A DNA stretch of 64,000 nucleotides from Primorskyibacter flagellatus (GTDB lineage Bacteria > Pseudomonadota > Alphaproteobacteria > Rhodobacterales > Rhodobacteraceae), in assembly GCF_900176485.1 (NCBI RefSeq), contig NZ_FWYD01000001.1, positions 186,001-250,000 on the forward strand, read 5' to 3'. Made by a program: the position numbers and the translations under genes. Shown here piece by piece: positions 1 through 8,628 of the stretch (positions are counted from its first letter, which is position 1; each line of letters starts with the position of its first letter). A model generated the notes under the pieces. That model did no database searches and had not been told where the DNA came from. It worked only from the letters and a program-made list of their open reading frames with translations.

Positions 1-1
1 T

Positions 2-79
2 GCCGGTTCGCATAACGGCGAAGCGACCTACGAGCTGTCCATGGCCTCCGCCGGTCAGCTGACCTTTACGGCGCTTTAA
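2..79 (+). CDS. GTA major tail protein (gp9-like), 3' end only
   Basis: The window opens inside a reading frame whose last 25 codons end at the stop at 77-79. The final residues (…ASAGQLTFTAL) resemble the C-terminus of phage major tail (tube) proteins. The gene sits directly before gp10 of a gene transfer agent cluster, where R. capsulatus places the major tail protein. The assignment relies mainly on gene order, because too little of the protein is inside the window to show a domain. Confidence 0.6.
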   Translation, partial: AGSHNGEATYELSMASAGQLTFTAL

Positions 80-83
80 GGCC

Positions 84-410
84 ATGACCAATCCGTACAG
101 AGGGGAAGTCGCGCTGGAGATCGACGGGGTGCAGCACCAGTTGCGCCTGACTCTGGGCGCATTGGCAGAGTTGGAAGCCGGGTTGGACAGCGGATCGCTT
201 ATGGATCTGGTGGCCCGTTTCGAAGGCGGCAAGGTCAGCAGCCGCGATGTGCTGGCCTTGATCGTCGCGGGGCTTCGTGGCGGCGGCTGGCAGGGCCGCG
301 CGGGCGATCTTCTGGCGGCCGAAATCAGCGGCGGTCCGATGGCGGCGGCACGGGCGGCGGCAGAGCTTTTGACCCGCGCCTTCCTGCCACCGGAGGAGAT
401 CGCAACGTGA
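84..410 (+). CDS. GTA gp10-like tail protein
   Basis: A protein of 108 residues that begins 4 nt after the preceding tail gene and overlaps the next gene by 4 nt. Its sequence (VALEIDGVQHQLRLTLGALAELE near the N-terminus) fits the GTA_gp10 family, a small protein found only in Rhodobacter-type gene transfer agents and related prophages, probably involved in tail assembly. The tight packing indicates one polycistronic transcript running through gp15. The exact role of this family is not well established. Confidence 0.82.
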   Translation: MTNPYRGEVALEIDGVQHQLRLTLGALAELEAGLDSGSLMDLVARFEGGKVSSRDVLALIVAGLRGGGWQGRAGDLLAAEISGGPMAAARAAAELLTRAFLPPEEIAT

Positions 411-610
411 CCGCGCTGGACTGGCCGGCGCTGATGCGGGCCGGCTTGCAGGGGCTGGGTCTGCGCCCGGCGGAGTTCTGGGCACTGACACCTGCCGAAT
501 TGCGGGTGATGCTGGGCGAACGCTCCGGCGCGGCGTCCCTGGGGCGCGATGGGTTGGAGGCGCTGATCCGCGCCTATCCCGACAGTCAGGAAAGGGCAGA
601 AGATGTCTGA
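407..610 (+). CDS. Tail assembly chaperone-like protein (GTA rcc01693 type)
   Basis: A protein of 67 residues encoded between gp10 and the tape measure gene, overlapping both neighbours (by 4 and 8 nt). The sequence ALMRAGLQGLGLRPAEFWALTPAEL matches the small phage tail assembly chaperone family that occupies this slot in rhodobacterial GTA clusters. In tailed phages such chaperones bind the tape measure protein before the tail tube polymerises. The family is recognised from the PAEFWALTPAEL motif and the position. Confidence 0.8.
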   Translation: MTALDWPALMRAGLQGLGLRPAEFWALTPAELRVMLGERSGAASLGRDGLEALIRAYPDSQERAEDV

Positions 611-1265
611 CAGAGACGCAGTGGAAACGTTGGAAAATCAGGTGGATGCGCTGGAAAATTCTCTGGCGTCCGCGACCGGCATGGCGGCCGGGTTCGATGC
701 GGAAATGCGCCGCATCCACCAGACCTTCAGTGCCACCGGCAAGGGGGTCGCTGCGCTGGAAACGTCGCTGAGCCGGGGTTTGAAGGGCGCAATCGACGGG
801 GTTGTGTTCGACGGGATGAAGCTGTCGGACGCGCTGGAGCGGGTCGCCAACTCCATGATCGGCACTGCATATAACGCGGCTGTCAAGCCGGTGACGGATC
901 ACGTTGGCAGCCTGATCGCGGGCGGAGTGTCGGGAATTTTCGGCGGCGCATCGCCTTTTGCTGACGGCGCGGCCTTCGGGCAGGGCCGGGTGATGCCTTT
1001 CGCCAAGGGCGGCGTTGTCACCGGGCCGACGAATTTCCCGATGCGCGGCGGCACCGGGCTGATGGGCGAGGCCGGGCCGGAGGCGATCATGCCGCTGACA
1101 CGCGGTGCCGATGGCAAGCTGGGCGTGCAGGCACAGGGTGGGGCCGGCGCGACTACGGTGGTGATGAACATCACCACGCCGGATGTCGATGGGTTCCGCC
1201 GCAGTCAGGCGCAGGTCGCCGCCCAGATGAGCCGCGCGTTAAGCCGCGGTCAACGCAACCGCTGA
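603..1265 (+). CDS. GTA tape measure protein (gp11-like)
   Basis: A protein of 220 residues. The N-terminal 60 residues are predicted helical (ENQVDALENSLASATGMAAGF…), the middle is Gly/Ala-rich and hydrophobic (DHVGSLIAGGVSGIFGGASPF), and the C-terminal part contains the MRGGTGLMGEAGPEAIMPL motif typical of tail tape measure proteins. It is much shorter than phage lambda-type tape measures, which agrees with the short tails of GTA particles. The gene overlaps the chaperone gene by 8 nt and is followed 10 nt later by gp12. Confidence 0.85.
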   Translation: MSDRDAVETLENQVDALENSLASATGMAAGFDAEMRRIHQTFSATGKGVAALETSLSRGLKGAIDGVVFDGMKLSDALERVANSMIGTAYNAAVKPVTDHVGSLIAGGVSGIFGGASPFADGAAFGQGRVMPFAKGGVVTGPTNFPMRGGTGLMGEAGPEAIMPLTRGADGKLGVQAQGGAGATTVVMNITTPDVDGFRRSQAQVAAQMSRALSRGQRNR

Positions 1266-1275
1266 GGAGGATGTG

Positions 1276-1908
1276 ATGTCATTTCACGAAGTCAGATTTC
1301 CCGCCAGCCTGAGCTTTGGTTCGGTTGGCGGTCCCGAACGGCGCACCGATGTGGTGACGCTGGCAAACGGGTTCGAGGAACGCAACACGCCCTGGGCACA
1401 TTCCCGCAGGCGGTATGACGCGGGTTTGGGATTGCGGTCGCTGGACGATATCGGCGAGCTTATCGCCTTTTTCGAGGCCCGTCAGGGGCAGCTGTTCGGT
1501 TTTCGCTGGAAGGACTGGGCGGATTACAAAAGCTGCCGCGCGTCGCGGACTGTCCGGTTCGACGATCAGGCGATCGCGCGCGGTGACGGCGCGACGGTGA
1601 CGTTCCAACTGATCAAGCGCTACTGGTCGGGGGAAAGCCACTATGACCGTCCCGTGACCAAGCCGGTTCAGGGGTCTGTGCGTGCGGGCGTACAGGGCGA
1701 CGAACTGCTTCACGGTGTGCATTACGAGGTCGATCACGAGACGGGCCTCATCACTTTTGCAGAGCCGCCGCTGGCGGAGGGCGAGGTGACGGCCGGATTT
1801 GAATTCGACGTGCCGGTGCGGTTCGACACGGACAGTATCCGCACAAGCGTCGCCAGTTTCCATGCAGGCGAGGTGCCCGACGTGCCAGTGGTGGAGGTGC
1901 GGGTCTGA
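1276..1908 (+). CDS. GTA gp12-like distal tail protein (DUF2460)
   Basis: A protein of 210 residues from the ATG at 1276. I chose this start over the in-frame GTG at 1273 because GAGG(1266-1270) lies 5 nt before the ATG. The motifs FHEVRFPASLSFGSVGGPER and GFRWKDWADYKS are hallmark features of the DUF2460 / TIGR02217 family. GTA structural work places this protein in the distal tail (hub) region. It is part of the gp10-gp15 operon and its stop overlaps the gp13 start (ATGA-like overlap at 1906-1910). Confidence 0.87.
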   Translation: MSFHEVRFPASLSFGSVGGPERRTDVVTLANGFEERNTPWAHSRRRYDAGLGLRSLDDIGELIAFFEARQGQLFGFRWKDWADYKSCRASRTVRFDDQAIARGDGATVTFQLIKRYWSGESHYDRPVTKPVQGSVRAGVQGDELLHGVHYEVDHETGLITFAEPPLAEGEVTAGFEFDVPVRFDTDSIRTSVASFHAGEVPDVPVVEVRV

Positions 1909-2792
1909 TGACGTTTCATGAGGGGCTGAAGACGCATCTGCAAACCGGCTGCACTACCGTTGCACGCGCCTGGAGCGTGACGCGGCGCGATGGCGTCCAG
2001 ATGGGCTTTACCGACCACGATTGCGATCTGGTCTTTAACGGCATGATCCATCGTGCGGATGCCGGCCTGACGGCGCGGGCGCTGCAACAAAGTACGGGCC
2101 TGTCGGTGGACAATAGCGAAGCGATGGGCGCGCTGTCTTCGTCGGCGATTTCAGAGGCGGATATTGCCTCGGGGCGGTTCGACGGCGCGCAAGTGTCTTC
2201 CTGGCTGGTGAATTGGGCAAACCCGGACGAACGGCAATTGCTGTTTCGTGGCTCTCTGGGCGAGATCCGACGATCCGGCGGCGCGTTTGAGGCGGAACTG
2301 CGCGGGCTGAGCGAGGCGCTGAACCGTCCGTTGGGGCGCGTGTTCCAGAAACCGTGCTCGGCGGTTTTGGGCGATGGCGCATGTGGTTTCGACACGTCGA
2401 CACCGGGCTATTCGGTCGAGGCGCATCTGATGGACGTTGAAGCGCGGCGGATCTTTCGGTTCGGCGATACGGGCAGCTTTGATGCCGGGTGGTTTCAACG
2501 TGGACGTTTTGAGGTGCTGTCAGGGGCGGCAAAGGGGCTCAAGGGCGCAGTGAAGCGCGACCGGTCCGAAGGCGATCTGCGCATCGTCGAACTGTGGGAG
2601 CCGTTGCGGGCAGACATTGCCTCCGGCGACAAGATCCGCGTGATCGCGGGCTGTGACAAGCGCTTTGAAACCTGCCGGTTGAAATTCGCCAATCAACTGA
2701 ACTTTCAGGGTTTCCCCGACATTCCGGAAGAGGATTGGGTAATGGTGCATCCATCGGTCGCCACGGCGCAATCCGGCGGGAGCCGACGGTGA
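1908..2792 (+). CDS. GTA gp13-like tail hub protein (DUF2163)
   Basis: A protein of 294 residues of the DUF2163 / phage BR0599 family. It contains GFTDHDCDLVF near residue 30, a central LLFRGSLGEIRR segment, the cysteine-bearing CSAVLGDGACGFD, and the C-terminal AGCDKRFETCRLKFANQLNFQGFP pattern, whose cysteines belong to an iron-sulfur-like site described for this hub family. Start and stop overlap the neighbouring genes, showing tight translational coupling. It would form part of the GTA baseplate hub. Confidence 0.87.
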   Translation: MTFHEGLKTHLQTGCTTVARAWSVTRRDGVQMGFTDHDCDLVFNGMIHRADAGLTARALQQSTGLSVDNSEAMGALSSSAISEADIASGRFDGAQVSSWLVNWANPDERQLLFRGSLGEIRRSGGAFEAELRGLSEALNRPLGRVFQKPCSAVLGDGACGFDTSTPGYSVEAHLMDVEARRIFRFGDTGSFDAGWFQRGRFEVLSGAAKGLKGAVKRDRSEGDLRIVELWEPLRADIASGDKIRVIAGCDKRFETCRLKFANQLNFQGFPDIPEEDWVMVHPSVATAQSGGSRR

Positions 2793-3229
2793 TGGCGGCG
2801 GGTTTGCAGGTGGTGAACGCGGCGCGCGATTGGTTGGGGACGCCTTACCGGCATCAGGCCTCAACGCGGGGCGCAGGAACGGATTGCCTGGGTCTTTTGC
2901 GCGGTGTCTGGCGCGAGGTCATCGGGCCAGAGTCTGTAATCATTCCGGCCTACACGTTCGACTGGTCGGAGCCGCAGGGCGAGGAACGCCTGTGGGCCGC
3001 TGCCCTTGCGCATCTTTCGCCCGCCGGGCCCGATATGAAGCCGGGCGATGTGTTGCTGTTCCGAATGCGGAACGGGGCGGTCGCGAAGCATCTTGGCATC
3101 CTGTCGGACGCAGGAACTCTGCCCGCCTTCGTTCACGCATATACGGGGCATGGGGTGGTCGAAAGCCCGCTCAGCGCCCCCTGGAGACGCCGCATCGTGG
3201 CGCGTTTCCGTTTTCCTCTGGAGGGATAA
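2792..3229 (+). CDS. GTA gp14-like NlpC/P60 cell wall peptidase
   Basis: A protein of 145 residues from the ATG at 2792, which shares its A with the gp13 stop (TGATG). A longer frame upstream exists but would overlap gp13 by 58 nt. GTDCLGLLRGVW supplies the catalytic cysteine of an NlpC/P60 papain-like fold, and AKHLGILSDAG the catalytic histidine. The family (TIGR02219, putative phage cell wall peptidase) is thought to cleave peptidoglycan peptides so that the tail can deliver DNA through the recipient envelope. Confidence 0.88.
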   Translation: MAAGLQVVNAARDWLGTPYRHQASTRGAGTDCLGLLRGVWREVIGPESVIIPAYTFDWSEPQGEERLWAAALAHLSPAGPDMKPGDVLLFRMRNGAVAKHLGILSDAGTLPAFVHAYTGHGVVESPLSAPWRRRIVARFRFPLEG

Positions 3230-3233
3230 TCTC

Positions 3234-6200
3234 ATGGCGACGATTCTGCTGTCGGCCGCGGGTGCGGCGCTTGGAAGCTCTGTCGGCGGGAGCCTGCTGG
3301 GCCTGTCGATGACGACCGTGGGCCGGTTTGCCGGGGCGACGCTGGGTCGGGCCATCGACCAACGCCTGATGGGGCAGGGATCGGAGACGGTCGAAACCGG
3401 CCGCATCGACCGGTTTCGTCTGACAGGTGCCGGCGAAGGTGCCCCGATTGCGCAGGTCTACGGGCGTATGCGGATCGGTGGGCACCTGATCTGGGCGACG
3501 GAATTTCAGGAGCACGTCACCACCAGCGGTGGGGGCGGCGGTGGCGGCAAGGGCGCGCCACGTCAGCCCAAGACAAAGTCGTTCAGCTATTCCGTCAGCA
3601 TTGCGATGGCGCTTTGCGAAGGCGAAATCACCGGAGTGCACCGGGTCTGGGCCGATGGTGCCGAAGTGCCTCTGGGCGATGTGTCGATGCGCGTCTATCC
3701 GGGCAGCCGCGACCAGTTGCCCGACCCGGCAATTGCGGCAGTCGAGGGGGCGGGCAGTGTGCCGGCCTATCGTGGCACCGCCTATGTGGTGTTAGAGGAT
3801 CTGGCATTGGAACGGTTCGGCAATCGTATCCCGCAGTTCAGCTTTGAGGTCACGCGCCCCGATCAGGACAAGGACGATCCCGCCAGCGTGGCGCATGGGA
3901 TCAGCGGCGTCGCACTGATGCCAGGAACCGGCGAATACGCGCTGGCCACTGTGCCTGTGCATTTCAAATATGGCGGCGGCAAGGCCGCGATTGCCAATAT
4001 CAACACTGCCGCTGAACAGCCCGACCTTCTGCAATCGCTGGACATGCTGGAGGCGGAACTCCCCAACGCCCGCTCCGTGTCGCTGGTCGTCAGCTGGTTT
4101 GGCAACGATCTGCGCTGCGGGGCCTGTAGCTTACGCCCACGCGTGGAGCAGGACGAGTTTGACGCCGGTACGATGCCCTGGAGGGTTGCGGGACAGACGC
4201 GCGCGACCGCGGGCATCGTGCCGGAGGTGGAGGGGCGACCGGTATATGGTGGCACCCCATGTGACACTTCTGTTGTGCAGGCCATACGCGAGATGAACGA
4301 GCGCGGGCAGGACGTGATGTTCTATCCGTTTATCCTGATGGATCAGCAGGCTGGAAACACCGTGCCGGATCCGTGGACGGGTGCGGAAGGACAGCCGCCG
4401 TTGCCGTGGCGCGGACGGATCACCCTGTCGGCGGCCCCCGGTCAGGACGGATCGCCCGATGGAACAGCCGCCGCCGATGCGCAGGTCGCGCAGTTTTTCG
4501 GGACGGCCAGTGCCGCCGACTTCGCGGTGGGGAATGGAAAGGTCGGCTATTCCGGTCCCGCTGAATGGGGATTTCGGCGCTTCATCCTGCATTATGCGGC
4601 GCTGTGCGCGGCGGCGGGCGGTGTGTCGTCATTCTGCATCGGCTCGGAAATGCGGGGGCTGACGACGATCCGTGGCAGTTCCGGCTATCCGGCGGTTGCG
4701 GAGTTGCAGACACTGGCGGCAGAGGTGCGCACGCTTCTGGGGCCGGATTGCAAGATTGGCTACGCGGCTGACTGGTCGGAGTATTTCGGTCATCACCCGC
4801 AGGACGGCACGGGCGATCTGCGCTTTCATCTTGATCCGCTTTGGGCGGATGACAATATCGACTTCATCGGGATCGACAATTACATGCCTTTGTCGGACTG
4901 GCGCGACGGGCATGATCACGCCGACGCAGCGTGGGAGTCGATCCACAATCAGGATTATCTCGCATCGAATATCGAGGGCGGCGAAGGCTACGACTGGTAT
5001 TACCCGTCCGATGAGGCGCGCGCAGCGCAGCGCCGTGTACCGATCACCGACGAGGCCCATGACGAGCCCTGGGTCTGGCGGTACAAGGACATCCGGAACT
5101 GGTGGTCGAACCCGCATCACGAACGGATTGCGGGCGAACGGCAGGCGCAGCCGACGGCCTGGGTGCCGGGGTCGAAACCGATCTGGTTCACCGAATATGG
5201 CTGCGCGGCCATCGACAAGGGCAGCAACCAGCCCAACAAGTTTCTGGATCCCAAAAGCTCGGAATCCGCATTGCCGCATTATTCGGACGGTCGGCGGGAC
5301 GAGCTGATCCAGCACCAGTATCTGCGCGCGATGCAGGCATACTGGCGCGATCCGGCACATAACCCCGTGTCCGAGATTTACGACGGTCCGATGATCGACA
5401 TGGACCGGGCGTTTGTCTGGGCCTGGGACGCGCGGCCCTATCCGTGGTTTCCTGCCAATCGGGCCTTGTGGTCGGATGGGGCCAACTACCTGCGCGGGCA
5501 TTGGCTGAACGGGCGATCCTCGGGGCGCACCCTGGCCTCTGTCGTGGCCGAGATCTGCGAACGGGCAGGGTTGCGGGACTACGATGTAAGCGGGCTGCAC
5601 GGGTTCGTGCGTGGCTATGTCGTGCCGGATGTCGCGGCGGCGCGCGGCGCGTTGCAACCGTTGATGCTGGCCTACGGGTTTGACGCGGTAGAGCGGAACG
5701 GCCTGCTGAGCTTTGTGATGCGGGCGCAAAGCAAGCCTTTGTCGCTGGATAGCGAAGCACTTGCCGAAAACGCGGAATTCGAGGGCACGGTAGAGCAGAC
5801 CCGCGCAGCAGATGTAGAAATGTCGGGACGAGTCCGGGTGCGCTTTCTACAGGCGGATGGCGATTATGACACCGTGGCCGAAGAAACCGTATTGCCCGAC
5901 GACACCACGCATTCAGTGGCTGAAACAGAGCTTGCCCTGTCGATGACCCGTGCCGAGGGTCGCCAGACCGCCGAGCGTTGGCTGTCCGAGGCGCGGCTGT
6001 CGCGGGACGCGGTGCGCTTTGCCTTGCCGCCTTCGCGGATGGATCTTGGCGCTGGCGATGTGGTGGCGCTGAACGAGGATGGCGCGGTGTACCGCGTCGA
6101 CCGGATCGAACATGGCAATGGTCAACTGATCGAGGCCGTCCGGGTTGATCCCGATGTCTACCTGCCGTCCGAATTCCCTGATGATCAGGTCAGCTTGCGC

Positions 6201-7142
6201 CCCTTTGCCGCGCCGGTGCCGGTACTGCCGTTGTTTCTGGATCTGCCGCTGCTGACCGGCGATGAGGTCGTCCATGCACCGCATCTGGCGCTGGCGGCGG
6301 ATCCCTGGCCCGGAACGGTTGCCGTCTATGATGCTGTCAGTGACGAGGATTACGGGCTTAACCAGATCATCGCGGCACGGTCCAAGGTTGGCCTGACAGA
6401 AACACCGTTATTTGCAGCACCCGCTGGCCGCATTGACCGGGGCGGCGACCTTCAGATCAAGCTGACCTCCGGTGCCTTGCAAAGCGTCAGCGATGGCGCG
6501 TTGCTGTCCGGCGCGAACATGGCCGCGATCGGGGATGGCACACCGGGCGGATGGGAGGTGTTCCAGTTCCGCGATGCCGAACTGGTGGACAAGGACACCT
6601 GGCTGTTGTCGCACAGGTTACGCGGGCAGGCGGGTACTGACGGGACGCAGCCCGCTGTCTGGCCCGCCGGGTCCTGGGTGGTGATGCTGGATGGCAGACC
6701 GCAGCAGATAGAGCTGGCGACAGCGACACGCGGGCTGGCGCGGCACTACCGGATCGGACCGGCGAAACGCGGCTATGACGATCCCAGCTATGTCCACGAG
6801 GTGCATGCGTTTGATGGCATCGGGCTGCGACCCTACCGCCCTGCACATCTGCGGCTTGAGGCGTCAGACGGGGGGGTGGATGTCAGTTGGATTCGGCGAA
6901 CCAGAACCGAAGGCGACATATGGGAAACCCCGGAAGTGCCGATCGGCGAAGAACGTGAAGCCTATCTGTTGCGGGTGCTGAACGGTGAAACGGTGCTTCG
7001 CGAACATACGCTGGAAACAACTGCTTGGCATTATAGCGCCGCAGCGCGGGCTCAGGACGGCCCGGATGTGACGGTGCAGGTCGCACAACTTTCGGCACGT
7101 TTCGGGCCCGGACCATTCGCGAAGGTAACGATTACAGGCTGA
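3234..7142 (+). CDS. GTA gp15-like host-specificity / megatron protein
   Basis: A protein of 1302 residues from the ATG at 3234, with GGAGGG 9 nt upstream. An N-terminal hydrophobic stretch precedes a glycine-rich loop (about residues 97-106) and the KSFSYSVSIAMALCEGEITG segment shared with phage tail J-like proteins. The middle (about residues 400-750) fits the GTA TIM-barrel-like domain. It is followed by a phage-tail-3 domain and a C-terminal rcc01698-like part. It would cap the tail tip and bind or penetrate recipients. It is the last gene of the cluster and is followed by a terminator. Confidence 0.9.
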   Translation: MATILLSAAGAALGSSVGGSLLGLSMTTVGRFAGATLGRAIDQRLMGQGSETVETGRIDRFRLTGAGEGAPIAQVYGRMRIGGHLIWATEFQEHVTTSGGGGGGGKGAPRQPKTKSFSYSVSIAMALCEGEITGVHRVWADGAEVPLGDVSMRVYPGSRDQLPDPAIAAVEGAGSVPAYRGTAYVVLEDLALERFGNRIPQFSFEVTRPDQDKDDPASVAHGISGVALMPGTGEYALATVPVHFKYGGGKAAIANINTAAEQPDLLQSLDMLEAELPNARSVSLVVSWFGNDLRCGACSLRPRVEQDEFDAGTMPWRVAGQTRATAGIVPEVEGRPVYGGTPCDTSVVQAIREMNERGQDVMFYPFILMDQQAGNTVPDPWTGAEGQPPLPWRGRITLSAAPGQDGSPDGTAAADAQVAQFFGTASAADFAVGNGKVGYSGPAEWGFRRFILHYAALCAAAGGVSSFCIGSEMRGLTTIRGSSGYPAVAELQTLAAEVRTLLGPDCKIGYAADWSEYFGHHPQDGTGDLRFHLDPLWADDNIDFIGIDNYMPLSDWRDGHDHADAAWESIHNQDYLASNIEGGEGYDWYYPSDEARAAQRRVPITDEAHDEPWVWRYKDIRNWWSNPHHERIAGERQAQPTAWVPGSKPIWFTEYGCAAIDKGSNQPNKFLDPKSSESALPHYSDGRRDELIQHQYLRAMQAYWRDPAHNPVSEIYDGPMIDMDRAFVWAWDARPYPWFPANRALWSDGANYLRGHWLNGRSSGRTLASVVAEICERAGLRDYDVSGLHGFVRGYVVPDVAAARGALQPLMLAYGFDAVERNGLLSFVMRAQSKPLSLDSEALAENAEFEGTVEQTRAADVEMSGRVRVRFLQADGDYDTVAEETVLPDDTTHSVAETELALSMTRAEGRQTAERWLSEARLSRDAVRFALPPSRMDLGAGDVVALNEDGAVYRVDRIEHGNGQLIEAVRVDPDVYLPSEFPDDQVSLRPFAAPVPVLPLFLDLPLLTGDEVVHAPHLALAADPWPGTVAVYDAVSDEDYGLNQIIAARSKVGLTETPLFAAPAGRIDRGGDLQIKLTSGALQSVSDGALLSGANMAAIGDGTPGGWEVFQFRDAELVDKDTWLLSHRLRGQAGTDGTQPAVWPAGSWVVMLDGRPQQIELATATRGLARHYRIGPAKRGYDDPSYVHEVHAFDGIGLRPYRPAHLRLEASDGGVDVSWIRRTRTEGDIWETPEVPIGEEREAYLLRVLNGETVLREHTLETTAWHYSAAARAQDGPDVTVQVAQLSARFGPGPFAKVTITG

Positions 7143-7149
7143 ACGTTGA

Positions 7150-7186
7150 CCCTGCGCGGTGGGATCGAAACGCGCAGGGTATTTTC
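7150..7186 (+). terminator. Rho-independent terminator of the GTA operon
   Basis: A perfect 9-bp stem (CCCTGCGCG at 7150-7158 with CGCGCAGGG at 7171-7179, 12-nt loop) is followed by TATTTT. It starts 8 nt after the gp15 stop. Confidence 0.75.
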
Positions 7187-7201
7187 TGGTGGATGTACCG
7201 T

Positions 7202-7534
7202 CTAACCGGAGGCACATCCGATACAGCGGGTGGCGGTTAGATCGACCTCCAGCCGCTTTTCGGCAATTTTTTCGCCGCAGTCGTCGCACCAGCCATATTC
7301 GTCCTGGTCCAACCGTAGCAAAGCCTGGCGCAAACGTTGGGCTTCGGCGTCACGACGCACTTGGCCGGCGCGGGCCATCGCCTGCATCTGCAAAGCATCC
7401 ATGCGGCTGAGACGACCGACGGCCTGTTGGTCCAACTCTACCACAGCTTGAGCGTCCTGAGCCAATGCGTCGTCTGTGGTCAAGGCGGCCAGCCGATCCT
7501 TGAGCAATTCACGAAATTTGTCATTTCGGCCCAT
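7202..7534 (-). CDS. DksA/TraR-family C4 zinc-finger protein
   Basis: A protein of 110 residues starting at MGRNDKFRELLKDRL. A 13-residue longer N-terminal extension is possible but looks unconserved. The N-terminal two thirds form a predicted helical hairpin. The C-terminal part holds the zinc-binding pattern CDDCGEKI…CIGC typical of DksA/TraR proteins. Short members of this family can bind the RNA polymerase secondary channel. It lacks the full DxxDxA coiled-coil tip of classical DksA as far as I can see, so it is a TraR/DksA-like paralogue. It is divergent from cysE and convergent with gp15. Confidence 0.82.
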   Translation of the reverse strand: MGRNDKFRELLKDRLAALTTDDALAQDAQAVVELDQQAVGRLSRMDALQMQAMARAGQVRRDAEAQRLRQALLRLDQDEYGWCDDCGEKIAEKRLEVDLTATRCIGCASG

Positions 7535-7613
7535 GATCTCATCTATCACAGGTTTGCAATTGGCGTCAGGCACCTATTTGGTGTATCCAAGTACGGCCCA
7601 AGGAGGAATTGTC

Positions 7614-8423
7614 ATGCCAACGACCCGCGCGAAGCTCGCCGAACTCGATCCGGTCTGGAGCCAGATCATCGAAGAGGGTCACGTTGCGATCGGTCAAGAG
7701 CCGCTTTTGGGCGGCTTGATCCATTCGAGCGTGCTGCATCACGGCACGATCGAGGCCGCACTGGCCTATCGGACGTCCCTGAAGCTGGCCTCGGGCGAGA
7801 TGTCCGAGCAGATGCTGCGTGAGATCTGCGATGAGGCCTATTCCGAAGATCCTGAACTGGCAGCGGCGGCGCGGGCCGATATCGTGGCGGTCTATGATCG
7901 CGACCCGGCATGCCACCGTTTCCTGCAACCATTGTTGTTTTTCAAGGGCTTCCAAGCCCTGCAAAGCTACCGCGTTGCCAATTGGCTTTGGCGCGTAGGT
8001 CGGCGGGACCTGTCCTACTTCTTCCAGATGCGCTGTTCCGAAGCCTTTGGCGTGGACATCCATCCGGCGGCGCGGATCGGGCGCGGCATCATGATCGACC
8101 ACGCGCATTCCATCGTCATCGGTGAGACGGCGGTGGTGGGCGACAATGTCTCGATGTTGCATTCGGTGACTTTGGGCGGAACCGGTAAGGAAGAGGAAGA
8201 TCGGCACCCGAAGATTGGCGATGGCGTGCTGATTGGTGCCGGGGCAAAGGTGCTGGGCAATATTCATATCGGTCATTGCTCGCGGATTGCGGCTGGGTCT
8301 GTCGTTCTGGATGCGATTCCGGCCTGCAAAACTGTGGCCGGGGTGCCTGCACGGATTGTGGGCGAGGCGGGATGCGACCAGCCGTCGATGACGATGGACC
8401 AGATCCTGCGTTCGGGCGCGTAA
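7614..8423 (+). CDS. cysE: Serine O-acetyltransferase
   Basis: A protein of 269 residues, the usual length. The start at 7614 has AGGAGG at 7601-7606. CysE makes O-acetylserine from serine and acetyl-CoA, the first step of cysteine synthesis. The N-terminal helical domain (about 1-140) is followed by a left-handed beta-helix of hexapeptide repeats, with the characteristic FGVDIHPAARIGRGIMIDH active-site segment, DHAHSIVIGETAVVGDN and HPKIGDGVLIGAGAKVLGN. It appears to be monocistronic and shares an 80-bp divergent promoter region with the DksA-like gene. Confidence 0.95.
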   Translation: MPTTRAKLAELDPVWSQIIEEGHVAIGQEPLLGGLIHSSVLHHGTIEAALAYRTSLKLASGEMSEQMLREICDEAYSEDPELAAAARADIVAVYDRDPACHRFLQPLLFFKGFQALQSYRVANWLWRVGRRDLSYFFQMRCSEAFGVDIHPAARIGRGIMIDHAHSIVIGETAVVGDNVSMLHSVTLGGTGKEEEDRHPKIGDGVLIGAGAKVLGNIHIGHCSRIAAGSVVLDAIPACKTVAGVPARIVGEAGCDQPSMTMDQILRSGA

Positions 8424-8599
8424 CGCCGGGATTTGTGGCGGAAATGAACGCGGATACGATGACGCGTCGACTGCTTTTTGCGGGCTGAGAACACTTACAG
8501 CACTTGTCCGAAAGGCGTGAGACTCGCTGTCATCGCGGTCTATGCAGGTCGGACACGCGCCATCAAGTGCGGGGCTGTGCGTTTGTGCAAGTTGACAGC

Positions 8600-8628
8600 A
8601 TGCTGGTCTGATAAGATCAGGCCAGCAT
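8600..8628 (-). terminator. Stem-loop overlapping the pdhC stop codon
   Basis: ATGCTGG-T-CTGA (8600-8611) pairs with TCAG-G-CCAGCAT (8617-8628) around a TAAGA loop, with one G-U pair. It covers the last codons and stop of pdhC at the end of the pdh operon. No U-run follows on the minus strand, so it may protect the 3' end or act as a weak terminator. Confidence 0.45.

Noticed and set aside
1-7142. The tail gene cluster as a complete prophage
   Set aside because: Gene content and order match a gene transfer agent; the visible part has no integrase, lysis or repressor genes, and the head genes are outside the window.
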